Of a stretch of 64,000 nucleotides of DNA, positions 37,140 to 49,893 are shown one piece after another; the stretch's first letter is position 1; each line of letters opens with the position of its first letter. The notes under the pieces were generated by a model. It was given only the letters and a program-made list of their open reading frames with translations, did no database searches and had not been told where the DNA came from. Origin of the DNA: Petrolisthes cinctipes (Eukaryota; Arthropoda; Malacostraca; Decapoda; Porcellanidae); the NCBI GenBank assembly GCA_033782935.1, contig JAWQEG010000283.1, positions 496,001 through 560,000 on the forward strand, in the 5' to 3' direction. The position numbers and the translations under genes are program-made.

Positions 37140-40100
37140 TCTGTACATGCCTACTCAGTGCTAGAATATTTTCAAAATATAGGCTAAAAACATGCTAAAA
37201 ATCGATCTTTAAGGTGCCAAAAAGTCGATATCTAAAAATTCAGTCCCAAAACACCCGAAAACTCGATATTTAGGGGTCCCAGAAGGGATCTGTACATGCC
37301 TACTCCGTGTTAGAGTATTTTCAAAATACAGGCCAAAAGCATACTGAAAATCGATCTTTTAGGTGCAAAAAAGTCGATATGTGCATGCATCTTCTGTACC
37401 CGTTTATATCTCAAATTCTGGCCCTAAACACCCGAAAATTCGATAATTTGGGGTCCCAGAAGCGATCTGTACAAGCCTACTCGGTGTTAGAGTATTTTCA
37501 AAATTCAGGCCCAAAACATGCTGAAAATCGAATTTTTTTTTGCCCAAAGTCAATATGTGTATGCATCTTCTATACTCGTTTATATCTAAAATTCAGGCTC
37601 AAAACACCCGAAAATTCGATATTTAGGGGTCCGTGAAGCGATCTGTACATGCCTACTCCGTGTTAGAATATTTTCAAAATATAGGCCAAAAGCATACTGA
37701 AAATCGATCTTTTAGGTTCCCAAAAGTCGATATGTGCATGCATCTTCTGTACCCGTTTATATCTCAAATTCTAGCCCTAAACACCCGAAAATTCGATATT
37801 TTGGGGTCCCAGAAGCGATCTGTACATGCCTACTCAGTGCTAGAATGTTTTCAAAATATAGGCTCAAAACATGCTCAAAAGCGATATTTTAGGTGCCCAA
37901 AAGTCGATATGTACATGCATCTTCTGTACTCGTTTATATCTCAAATTCAAGCTCAAAACACCCGAAAATTCGATATTTTGGGGTCCCAGAAGCGATCTGT
38001 ACATGCCTACTCAGTGCTAGAATATTTTCAAAATATAGGCTCAAAACATGCTAAAAATCGATATTTTAGGTGCGTAAAGGCGATATCTCAAATTCAGGCC
38101 CAAAACACCCGAAAATTCGATATTTTGGGGTCCCAGAAGCGATCAGTACATGCCTACTCCGTGTTAGAGTATTTTCAAAATACATGCCCAAAACATGCTC
38201 AAAATCGATATTTTAGATGCCCAAAGTCAAAATGTGCACGTATCTTCTGTACCCGTTTATATCTCAAATTCAGGCTCAAAACACCCGAAAATTCATTATT
38301 TTGGGATCCCAGAAGAAATCTGTGCATGCCTACTCAGTGCTGGAATATTTTCAAAATATAGGCTAGAAATCATGCTAAAAATCGATATTTTAGGTGCCAA
38401 AAAGTCGATATCTCAAATTCAGTCCCAAAACACCCGAAAATTCGATATTTAAGGGTCCCAAAAGCGATCTGTACATGCCTACTCCGTGTTAGAGTATTTT
38501 CATAATACAGGCCAAAAACATACTGAAAATCGATCTTTTAGGTGCCCAAAAGTCGATATGTGCATGCATCTTCTATACCCGTTTATATCTCAAATTCTGG
38601 CCCTAAACACCCGAAAATTCGATATTTTTGGGTCCCAGAAGCGATCTGTACATGCCTACTCAGTGCTAGAATGTTTTCAAAATATAGGCTCAAAACATGC
38701 TCAAAATCGATATTTTAGGTGCTCAAAAGTCGATATGTGCCTGCATCTTCTGTACCCGTTTATATCTCAAATTCTGGCTCAAAACACCGGAAAATTCAAT
38801 ATTTTGTGGTCCCAGAAGCACTCTGTACATGCCTACTCAGTGCTAGAATATTTTCAAAATATAGGCTAAAAACATGCTAAAAATCGATATTTTAGGTGCC
38901 AAAAAGTCGATATCTCAAATTCATTCCCAAAACACCCGAAAACTCGATATTTAGGGGTCCCAGAAGGGATCTGTACATGCCTACTCCGTGTTAGAGTATT
39001 TTCAAAATATAGGCCAAAAGCATACTGAAAATCGATCTTTTAGGTGCCCAAAAGTCGATATGTGCATGCATCTTCTGTACCCGTTTATATCTCAAATTCT
39101 GGCCCTAAACACCCGAAAATTCGATATTTTGGGGTCCCAGAAGCGATCTGTACATGCCTACTCGGTGTTAGAGTATTTTCAAAATTCAGGCCCAAAACAT
39201 GCTGAAAATCGAATTTTTTTTTGCCCAAAGTCAATATGTGTATGCATTTTCTGTACTCGTTTATATCTAAAATTCAGGCTCAAAACACCCGAAAATTCGA
39301 TATTTAGGGGTCCCAGAAGCGATCTCTACATGCCTACTCCGTGTTAGAGTATTTTCAAAATATAGGCCAAAAGCATACTGAAAATCGATCTTTTAGGTTC
39401 CGAAAAGTCGATATGTGCATGCATCTTCTGTACTCGTTTATATCTCAAATTCTGGCCCTAAACACCCGAAAATTCGATATTTTGGGGTCCCAGAAGCGAT
39501 CTGTACATGCCTACTCCGTGTTAGAGTATTTTCAAAATTCAGGCCCAAAACATGCTGAAAATCGATATTTTTGGTGCCCAAAGTCAATATGTGTATGCAT
39601 CTTCTATACTCGTTTATATCTTAAATTCATGCTTAAAACACCCGAAAATTCGATATTTTGGGGTCCCAGAAGCGATTTGTACATGCCTACTCAGTGCTAG
39701 AATGTTTTCAAAATATAGGCTCAAAACATGCTCAAAATCGATATTTTAGGTGCCCAAAAGTCGATATGTACATGCATCTTCTGTACTCGTTTATATCTCA
39801 AATTCAGGCTCAAAACACCCGAAAATTCGATATTTTGGGGTCCCAGAAGCGATCTGTACATGCCTACTCAGTGCTAGAATATTTTCAAAATATAGGCTCA
39901 AAACATGCTAAAAATCGATATTTTAGGTGCGTAAAGGCGATATCTCAAATTCAGGCCCAAAACACCCGAAAATTCGATATTTAGGGGTCCCAGAAGCGAT
40001 CAGTACATGCCTACTCCGTGTTAGAGTATTTTCAAAATACATGCCCAAAACATGCTCAAAATCGATATTTTAGATGCCCAAAGTCAAAATGTGCACATAT

Positions 40101-40730
40101 CTTCTGTACCCGTTTATATCTCAAATTCAGGCTCAAAACACCCGAAAATTCAATATTTTGGGGTCCCAGAAGCAATCTGTACATGCCTACTCAGTGCTGG
40201 AATATTTTCAAAATATAGGGTAAAAAACATGCTAAAAATCGATATTTTAGGTGCCAAAAAGTCGATATCTCAAATTCAGTCCCAAAACACCCGAAAATTC
40301 GATATTTAGGGGTCCCAAAAGCGATCTGTACATGCCTACTCCGTGTTAGAGTATTTTCAAAATACAGGCCAAAAACATACTGAAAACCGATCTTTTAGGT
40401 GCCCAAAGGTCGATATGTGCAGGAATCTTCTGTACCCGTTTATATCTCAAATTCTGGCCCTAAACACCCGAAAATTCGATATTTAGGGGTCCCAGAAGCG
40501 ATCTCTACATGCCTACTCCGTGTTAGAGTATTTTCAAAATATAGGCCAAAAGCATACTGAAAAGCGATCTTTTAGGTTCCCAAAAGTCGATATGTGCATG
40601 CATTTTCTGTACCCGTTTATATCTCAAATTCTGGCCCTAAACACCCGAAAATTCGATATTTTGGGGTCCCAGAAGCGATCTGTACTTGCCTACTCCGTGT
40701 TAGAGTATTTTCAAAATTCAGGCCCAAAAC
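37140..40730. repeat. Satellite made of segments shared with 44.9-47.5 kb
   Basis: Three stretches have downstream partners at different offsets. 37,140-37,830 matches 44,916-45,606 (+7,776), sharing gatatctaaaaattcag and a nine-T run. About 38,444-39,480 matches 46,396-47,432 (+7,952), sharing tttcataatacagg and gtggtcccagaagcactctg. About 39,490-40,300 matches 45,585-46,395 (+6,095), sharing tcaaaatgtgcacatatc and gtgctggaatatt. The order differs between the two places. Confidence 0.85.
37533..37541. repeat. Nine-T run, marker of a recently spread unit type
   Basis: The unit reads aaaatcgaa, then nine T, then tgcccaaag-type sequence in place of aaaatcgatatttttggtgc. The same run occurs at 39,214, 45,309, 47,166, 51,558, 53,238, 53,591, 55,271 and 58,929 (starts within a base or so), and an intermediate form (gaaattttgtttgccc) at about 44,275. 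I did not see it before 37.5 kb. Confidence 0.88.
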
Positions 40731-42230
40731 ATGCTGAAATCGATATTTTTGGTGCCCAAAGTCAATATGTGTATGCATCTTCTATACTCGTTTATATCTC
40801 AAATTCAGGCTCAAAACACCCGAAAATTCGGTATTTTGGGGTCCCAGAAGCGATTTGTACATGCCTACTCAGTGCTAGAATGTTTTCAAAATATAGGCTC
40901 AAAAAATGCTCAAAATCGATATTTTAGGTGCCCAAAAGTCGATATGTGCATGCATCTTCTGTACTCGTTTATATCTCAAATTCTGGCCCTAAACACCCGA
41001 AAATTCGATATTTTGGGGTCCCAGAAGCGATCTGTACTTGCCTACTCCGTGTTAGAGTATTTTCAAAATTCAGGCCCAAAACATGCTGAAATCGATATTT
41101 TTGGTGCCCAAAGTCAATATGTGTATGCATCTTCTATACTCGTTTATATCTCAAATTCAGGCTCAAAACACCCGAAAATTCGGTATTTTGGGGTCCCAGA
41201 AGCGATCTGTACATGCCTACTCAGTGCTAGAATATTTTCAAAATATAGGCTAAAAACATGCTAAAAATCGATATTTTAGGTGCGTAAAGGCGATATCTCA
41301 AATTCAGGCCCAAAACACCTGAAAATTCGATATTATGGGGTCCCAGAAGCGATCTGTACATGCCTACTCCGTGGTAGAGTAATTACAAAATACAGGCCCA
41401 AAACATGCTCAAAATCGATGTTTTAGGTGCCCAAAAGTCGATATGTGCATGCATCTTCAGTACCCGTTTATATCTCAAATTCAGGCTCAAAACATCCGAA
41501 AATTCGATATCTTGGGGTTCCAGAAGCGATCTGTACATGCCTACGCCGTGTAAGAGTATTTTCAAAATACATGCCCAAAACATGCTGAAAATCGATATTT
41601 TAGATGCCCAAAGTCAATAAGTGCATGTATCTTCTGTGCCCGTTTATATCTCAAATTCAGGCTCAAAACACCCGAAAATTCAATATTTTGGGGTCCCAGA
41701 AGCAATCTGTACATGCCTACTCAGTGCTAGAATATTTTCAAAATATAGTCTAAAAACATGCTAAAAATCGATCTTTTAGGTGCCAAAAAGTCGATATCTC
41801 AAATTCAGTCCCAAAACACCCGAAAATTCGATATTTAGGGGTCCCAGAAGCGATCTGTACATGCCTACTCCGTGTTAGAGTATTTTCAAAATTGAGGCCA
41901 AAAACATACAGAAAATCGATCTTTTAGGTTCCCAAAAGTCGATATGTGCATGCATCTTCTGTACCCGTTTATATATCAAATTCTGGCCCTATACACCCGA
42001 AAATTCAATATTTTGGGGTCCCAGAAGCAATCTGTACATGCCTACTCAGTGCTAGAATATTTTCAAAATATAGGCTAAAAACATGCTAAAAACCGATATT
42101 TTAGGTGCCAAAAAGTCGATATCTCAAATTAAGGCCCAAAACACCCGAAAATTCGATATTTAGGGGTCCCCGAAGCGATCTGTACATGCCTACTGCATGT
42201 TAGAGTATTTTCAAAATACAGGCCAAAAAC
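40731..42230. repeat. 1,500-bp, nine-unit higher-order block, copy 1
   Basis: From the phase word at 40,856 the unit lengths are 177, 175, 147, 177, 176, 148, 177, 148 and 175, summing to 1,500. Private markers are acatgctgaaatcgatat (one A fewer than usual, hence 175), ttcggtattttgg, tgtacttgcctactcc and cgtggtagagtaattac. Two substitutions separate it from copy 2: gatatcttgggg at about 41,512 against gatattttgggg, and ctacgccgtg at about 41,541 against ctacaccgtg. Confidence 0.95.
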
Positions 42231-43730
42231 ATGCTGAAATCGATATTTTTGGTGCCCAAAGTCAATATGTGTATGCATCTTCTATACTCGTTTATATCTC
42301 AAATTCAGGCTCAAAACACCCGAAAATTCGGTATTTTGGGGTCCCAGAAGCGATTTGTACATGCCTACTCAGTGCTAGAATGTTTTCAAAATATAGGCTC
42401 AAAAAATGCTCAAAATCGATATTTTAGGTGCCCAAAAGTCGATATGTGCATGCATCTTCTGTACTCGTTTATATCTCAAATTCTGGCCCTAAACACCCGA
42501 AAATTCGATATTTTGGGGTCCCAGAAGCGATCTGTACTTGCCTACTCCGTGTTAGAGTATTTTCAAAATTCAGGCCCAAAACATGCTGAAATCGATATTT
42601 TTGGTGCCCAAAGTCAATATGTGTATGCATCTTCTATACTCGTTTATATCTCAAATTCAGGCTCAAAACACCCGAAAATTCGGTATTTTGGGGTCCCAGA
42701 AGCGATCTGTACATGCCTACTCAGTGCTAGAATATTTTCAAAATATAGGCTAAAAACATGCTAAAAATCGATATTTTAGGTGCGTAAAGGCGATATCTCA
42801 AATTCAGGCCCAAAACACCTGAAAATTCGATATTATGGGGTCCCAGAAGCGATCTGTACATGCCTACTCCGTGGTAGAGTAATTACAAAATACAGGCCCA
42901 AAACATGCTCAAAATCGATGTTTTAGGTGCCCAAAAGTCGATATGTGCATGCATCTTCAGTACCCGTTTATATCTCAAATTCAGGCTCAAAACATCCGAA
43001 AATTCGATATTTTGGGGTTCCAGAAGCGATCTGTACATGCCTACACCGTGTAAGAGTATTTTCAAAATACATGCCCAAAACATGCTGAAAATCGATATTT
43101 TAGATGCCCAAAGTCAATAAGTGCATGTATCTTCTGTGCCCGTTTATATCTCAAATTCAGGCTCAAAACACCCGAAAATTCAATATTTTGGGGTCCCAGA
43201 AGCAATCTGTACATGCCTACTCAGTGCTAGAATATTTTCAAAATATAGTCTAAAAACATGCTAAAAATCGATCTTTTAGGTGCCAAAAAGTCGATATCTC
43301 AAATTCAGTCCCAAAACACCCGAAAATTCGATATTTAGGGGTCCCAGAAGCGATCTGTACATGCCTACTCCGTGTTAGAGTATTTTCAAAATTGAGGCCA
43401 AAAACATACAGAAAATCGATCTTTTAGGTTCCCAAAAGTCGATATGTGCATGCATCTTCTGTACCCGTTTATATATCAAATTCTGGCCCTATACACCCGA
43501 AAATTCAATATTTTGGGGTCCCAGAAGCAATCTGTACATGCCTACTCAGTGCTAGAATATTTTCAAAATATAGGCTAAAAACATGCTAAAAACCGATATT
43601 TTAGGTGCCAAAAAGTCGATATCTCAAATTAAGGCCCAAAACACCCGAAAATTCGATATTTAGGGGTCCCCGAAGCGATCTGTACATGCCTACTGCATGT
43701 TAGAGTATTTTCAAAATACAGGCCAAAAAC
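42231..43730. repeat. 1,500-bp, nine-unit higher-order block, copy 2
   Basis: Tandem copy at +1,500. The unit starting at 42,181 is a visible hybrid. Its left part (tactgcatg to ggccaaaaac) matches the unit at 43,681, and its right part (atgctgaaatcg) matches the unit at 40,681. The distinguishing bases at 42,225 and 42,233 bracket the breakpoint to eight bases at the same place in the unit, as expected for in-register unequal exchange. Confidence 0.95.
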
Positions 43731-46700
43731 ATACTGAAACACGATCTTTTAGGTGCCCAAAAGTCGATATGTGCATGCATCTTCTGTACCCGTTTATATC
43801 TGAAATTCTGGCCCTAAACACCCGAAACTTCGATATTTAGGGGTCCCAGAAGCGATCTGTACATGCCTACTCAGTGCTAGAATGTTTTCAAAATATAGGC
43901 TCCAAACATGCTCAAAATCGATATTTTAGGTGCCCAAAAGTCGATATGTGCATGCATCTTCTGTACCCGTTTATATCTCAAATTCTGGCTCAAAACACCC
44001 GAAAATTCGATATTTAGGGGTCCCAGAAGGGATCTGTACATGCCTACTGCATGTTAGAGTATTTTCAAAATATAGGCCAAAAGCATACTGAAAATCGATC
44101 TTTTAGGTGCCCAAAAGTCGATATGTGCATGCATCTTCTGTACCCGTTTATATCTCAAATTCTGGCCCTAAACACCCAAAAAATCGATATTTTTGGGTCC
44201 CAGAAGCGATCTGTACATGCCTACTCCGTGTTAGAGTATTTTCAAAATTCAGGCCCAAAACATGCTGAAAATCGAAATTTTGTTTGCCCAAAGTCAATAT
44301 GTGTATGCATCTTCTATACTCGTTTATATCTAAAATTCAGGCTAAAAACACCCGAAAATTCGATATTTAGGGGTCCCAGAAGCGATCTCTACATGCCTAC
44401 TCCGTGTTAGAGTATTTTCAAAATATAGGCCAAAAGCATACTGAAAATCGATCTTTTAGGTTCCTAAAAGTCGATTTGTGCATGCATCTGCTGTACCCGT
44501 TTATATCTCAAATTCTGGCCCTAAACACCCGAAAATTCGATATTTTGGGTTCCCAGAAGCGATCTATACATGCCTACTCCGTGTTAAAGTATTTTCAAAA
44601 TTCAGGCACAAAACATGCTGAAAATCGATATTTTTGGTGCCCAAAGTCAATATGTGTATGCATCTTCTATACTCGTTTATATCTCAAATTCAGGCTCAAA
44701 ACACCCGAAAATTCGATATTTTGGGGTCCCAGAAGCGATTTGTACATGCCTACTCAGTGCTAGAATATTTTCAAAATATAGGCTCAAAACATGCTCAAAA
44801 TCGATATTTTAGGTGCTCAAAAGTCGATATGTGCCTGCATCTTCTGTACCCGTTTATATCTCAAATTCTGGCTCAAAACACCCGAAAATTCAATATTTTG
44901 TGGTCCCAGAAGCAATCTGTACATGCCTACTCAGTGCTAGAATATTTTCAAAATATAGGCTAAAAACATGCTAAAAATCGATATTTTAGGTGCCAAAAAG
45001 TCGATATCTAAAAATTCAGTCCCAAAACACCCGAAAACTCGATATTTAGGGGTCCCAGAAGGGATCTGTACATGCCTACTCCGTGTTAGAGTATTTTCAA
45101 AATACAGGCCAAAAGCATACTGAAAATCGATCTTTTAGGTGCAAAAAAGTCGATATGTGCATGCATCTTCTGTACCCGTTTATATCTCAAATTCTGGCCC
45201 TAAACACCCGAAAATTCGATAATTTGGGGTCCCAGAAGCGATCTGTACAAGCCTACTCGGTGTTAGAGTATTTTCAAAATTCAGGCCCAAAACATGCTGA
45301 AAATCGAATTTTTTTTTGCCCAAAGTCAATATGTGTATGCATCTTCTATACTCGTTTATATCTAAAATTCAGGCTCAAAACACCCGAAAATTCGATATTT
45401 AGGGGTCCGTGAAGCGATCTCTACATGCCTACTCCGTGTTAGAGTATTTTCAAAATATAGGCCAAAAGCATACTGAAAATCGATCTTTTAGGTTCCCAAA
45501 AGTCGATATGTGCATGCATCTTCTGTACCCGTTTATATCTCAAATTCTAGCCCTAAACACCCGAAAATTCGATATTTTGGGGTCCCAGAAGCGATCTGTA
45601 CATGCCTACTCCGTGTTAGAGTATTTTCAAAATTCAGGCCCAAAACATGCTGAAAATCGATATTTTTGGTGCCCAAAGTCAATATGTGTATGCATCTTCT
45701 ATACTCGTTTATAACTTAAATTCAGGCTTAAAACACCCGAAAATTCGATATTTTGGGGTCCCAGAAGCGATTTGTACATGCCTACTCAGTGCTAGAATGT
45801 TTTCAAAATATAGGCTCAAAACATGCTCAAAATCGATATTTTAGGTGCCCAAAAGTCGATATGTACATGCATCTTCTGTACTCGTTTATATCTCAAATTC
45901 AGGCTCAAAACACCCGAAAATTCGATATTTTGGGGTCCCAGAAGCGATCTGTACATGCCTACTCAGTGCTAGAATATTTTCAAAATATAGGCTCAAAACA
46001 TGCTAAAAATCGATATTTTAGGTGCGTAAAGGCGATATCTCAAATTCAGGTCCAAAACACCCGAAAATTCGATATTTAGGGGTCCCAGAAGCGATCAGTA
46101 CATGCCTACTCCGTGTTAGAGTATTTTAAAAATACATGCCCAAAACATGCTCAAAATCGATATTTTAGATGCCCAAAGTCAAAATGTGCACATATCTTCT
46201 GTACCCGTTTATATCTCAAATTCAGGCTCAAAACACCCGAAAATTCAATATTTTGGGGTCCCAGAAGCAATCTGTACATGCCTACTCAGTGCTGGAATAT
46301 TTTCAAAATATAGGCTAAAAAACATGCTAAAAATCGATATTTTAGGTGCCAAAAAGTCGATATCTCAAATTCAGTCCCAAAACACCCGAAAATTCGATAT
46401 TTAAGGGTCCCAAAAGCGATCTGTGCATGCCTACTCCGTGTTAGAGTATTTTCATAATACAGGCCAAAAACATACTGAAAATCGATCTTTTAGGTGCCCA
46501 AAAGTCGATATGTGCATGCATCTTCTATACCCGTTTATATCTCAAATTCTGGCCCTAAACACCCGAAAATTCGATATTTTTGGGTCCCAGAAGCGATCTG
46601 TACATGCCTACTCAGTGCTAGAATGTTTTCAAAATATAGGCTCAAAACATGCTCAAAATCGATATTTTAGGTGCTCAAAAGTCGATATGTGCCTGCATCT

Positions 46701-47460
46701 TCTGTACCCGTTTATATCTCAAATTCTGGCTCAAAACACCGGAAAATTCAATATTTTGTGGTCCCAGAAGCACTCTGTACATGCCTACTCAGTGCTAGAA
46801 TATTTTCAAAATATAGGCTAAAAACATGCTAAAAATCGATATTTTAGGTGCCAAAAAGTCGATATCTCAAATTCATTCCCAAAACACCCGAAAACTCGAT
46901 ATTTAGGAGTCCCAGAAGGGATCTGTACATGCCTACTCCGTGTTAGAGTATTTTCAAAATATAGGCCAAAAGCATACTGAAAATCGATCTTTTAGGTGCC
47001 CAAAAGTCGATATGTGCATGCATCTTCTGTACCCGTTTATATCTCAAATTCTGGCCCTAAACACCCGAAAATTCGATATTTTGGGGTCCCAGAAGCGATC
47101 TGTACATGCCTACTCGGTGTTAGAGTATTTTCAAAATTCAGGCCCAAAACATGCTGAAAATCGAATTTTTTTTTGCCCAAAGTCAATATGTGTATGCATC
47201 TTCTGTACTCGTTTATATCTAAAATTCAGGCTCAAAACAACCGAAAATTCGATATTTAGGGGTCCCAGAAGCGATCTCTACATGCCTACTCCGTGTTAGA
47301 GTATTTTCAAAATATAGGCCAAGAGCATACTGAAAATCGATCTTTTAGGTTCCCAAAAGTCGATATGTGCATGCATCTTCTGTACTCGTTTATATCTCAA
47401 ATTCTGGCCCTAAACACCCGAAAATTCGATATTTTGGGGTCCCAGAAGCGATCTGTACAT
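43731..47460. repeat. Satellite forming most of the long block repeated at 49,312-53,532
   Basis: With 42,710-43,730 this makes a block of about 4.75 kb whose partner lies at +6,602, then +6,249, then +6,072. The offset steps equal whole units: two units (about 44,037-44,389, 353 bp) and one unit (about 45,777-45,953, 177 bp) are absent downstream. Shared private variants include ctgaaacacgatc, ggctccaaacatgctc, gtcgatttgtgcatgcatc and gatatctaaaaattcag. Confidence 0.88.
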
Positions 47461-47689
47461 GCCTACTCCGTGTTAGAGTATTTTTAAAAATTCAGGCCCA
47501 AAACATGCTGAAATCGATATTTTTGGTGCCCAAAGTCAATATGTGTATGCATCTTCTATACTCGTTTATATCTCAAATTCATGCTTAAAACACCAGAAAA
47601 TTCGATATTTTGGGGTCCCAGAAGCGATTTGTACATGCCTACTCAGTGCTAGAATGTTTTCAAAATATAGGCTCAAAAAATGCTCAAAA
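47461..47689. repeat. Junction satellite between two duplicated blocks
   Basis: This unit pair resembles 40,720-40,900 and 55,600-55,790 (acatgctgaaatcgatat, atgcttaaaacacc, aaaaaatgctcaaaatc) and joins the end of the 42,710-47,460 block to the copy of the 34,845 block. One unit has tatttttaaaaattcagg, a one-base expansion of the dyad. Confidence 0.75.
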
Positions 47690-49893
47690 TCGATATTTAA
47701 GGTGCCCAAAAGTCGATATGTGCATGCATCTTCTGTTCTCGTTTATATCTCAAATTCAGGCTCAAAACACCCGAAAATCCGATATTTTGGGGTCCCAGAA
47801 GCGATCTGTACATGCCTACTCAGTTCTAGAATATTTTCAAAATATAGGCTAAAAACATGCTAAAAATCGATATTTTAGGTGCGTAAAGGCAATATCTCAA
47901 ATTCAGGCCAAAACACCCAAAATTCGATATTTTAGGGTCCCAGAAGCGATCTGTACATGCCTACTGCGTGTTAGAGTATTTACAAAATACAGGAAAAAAA
48001 AAAAAACTGAAAATCGATCTTTTAGGTGCCCAAAAGTCGATATGTGCATGCATCTTCTGCACCCGTTTATATCTCAAATTCTGGTCCTAAACACCCGAAA
48101 ATTCGATATTTTGGGGTCCCAGAAGCGATCTGTACATGCCTACTCAGTGCTAGAATGTTTTCAAAATATAGGCTCAAAACACTCTAAAAATCGATATTTT
48201 AGGTGCGTAAAGGCGATATCTCAAATTCAGGCCCAAAAAACCCGAAAATTCGATATTTTGGGGTCCCAGACGCGATCTGTACATGCCTACTCCGTGTTAG
48301 AGTATTTTCAAAATACAGGCAAAAAACATGCTCAAAACCGATGTTTAAGGTGCCCAAAAGTCGATATGTGCCTGCATCTTCAGTGCCCGTTTATATCTCA
48401 AATTCAGGCTCAAAACACCCGAAAATTCGATATTTTGGGGTCCTAGAAGCGATCTGTACAAGCCTACTCCGTGTTAGACTATTTTCAAAATACAGGCCCA
48501 AAACATTATGAAAATCGATATTTTAGATGCCCAAAGTCAATATGTGCATGTATCTTCTGTACCCGTTTATATCTCAAATTCAGGCTCAAAACACCCGAAA
48601 ATTCAATATTTTGGGGTCCCTGAAGCAATCTGTACATGCCTACTCAGTGCTAGAATATTTTCAAAATATAGGCTAAAAACATGCTAAAAATCGATAATTT
48701 AGGTGCCAAAAAGTCGATATCTCAAATTCAGTCCCAAAACACCCGAAAATTCGATATTTAGGGTTCCCAGAAGCGATCTGTACATGCCTACTCAGTGCTA
48801 GAATGTTTTCAAAATATAGGCTCAAAACATGCTCAAAATCGATATTTTAGGTGCCCAAAAGTCGATATGTGCAGGCATCTGCTGTACTCGTTTATATCTC
48901 AAATTCAAGCTCAAAACACCCGAAAATTCGATATTTTGGAGTCCCAGAAGCGATCTGTACATGCCTACTCAGTGCTAGAATGTTTTCAAAATATAGGATC
49001 AAAACATGCTCAAAATCGATATTTTAGGTGCCCAAAAGTCGATATGTTCATGCATCTTCTGTACCCGTTTATATCTCAAATTCAGGCTCAAAACACCCGA
49101 AAATTCGATATTTTGGGGTCCCAGAAGCGATCTGTACATGCTTACTCAGTGCTAGAATGTTTTCAAAATATAGGCTCAAAACATGCTCAAAATCGATATT
49201 TTAGGTGCCCAAAAGTCGATATGTGCATGCATCTTCTGTACTCGTTTATATCTCAAATTCAGGCTCAAAACACCCGAAAATTCGATATTTTGGGGTCCCA
49301 GAAGCAATCTGTACATGCCTACTCAGTGCTAGAATATTTTCAAAATATAGGCTAAAAACATGCTAAAAATCGATATTTTAGGTGCGTAAAGGCGATATCT
49401 CAAATTCAGGCCCAAAACACCTGAAAATTCGATATTATGGGGTCCCAGAAGCGATCTGTACACGCCTACTCCGTGGTAGAGTAATTACAAATTACAGGCC
49501 CAAAACATGCTCAAAATCGATGTTTTAGGTGCCCAAAAGTCGATATGTGCATGCATCTTCAGTACCCGTTTATATCTCAAATTCAGGCTCAAAACATCCG
49601 AAAATTCGATATTTTGGGGTCCCAGAAGCGATCTGTACATGCCTACGCCGTGTAAGAGTATTTTCAAAATACATGCCCAAAACATGCTGAAAATCGATAT
49701 TTTAGATGCCCATAGTCAATAAGTGCATGTATCTTCTGTGCCCGTTTATATCTCAAATTCAGGCTCAAAACACCCGAAAATTCAATATTTTGGGGTCCCA
49801 GAAGCAATCTGTACATGCCTACTCAGTGCTAGAATATTTTCAAAATATAGTCTAAAAACATGCTAAAAATCGATCTTTTAGGTGCCAAAAAGT
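47690..49893. repeat. Partner copy of 34,845-37,225
   Basis: Second copy, two units shorter in one place and one unit longer in another. Its last part (about 49,312 onward) also matches 42,710 onward at -6,602, because the cgtggtagagtaattac and cacgtgt-like neighbouring units are shared by all these blocks. Confidence 0.86.

Larger units (their letters stand above)
34845..37225. repeat. Block repeated at 47,690-49,893 (offset 12,845, later 12,668)
   Basis: Shared private variants include cttctgttctcg (34,884 and 47,729), gaaaatccgatatt, cctactgcgtgttag followed by an A-run, aaacactctaaaaatcg and gtgcaggcatctgctg (36,025 and 48,870). The downstream copy lacks two units (147 + 177 = 324 bp, copy-1 positions 36,111-36,434) and has one extra 147-bp unit (49,310-49,456), which gives the final offset of 12,668. 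Scattered substitutions separate the two. Confidence 0.88.

Noticed and set aside
35149..48006. A-runs as poly(A) tails of retrotransposons
   Set aside because: The runs replace an A-rich stretch inside a normal unit and continue directly into satellite; there is no element body or target-site duplication.
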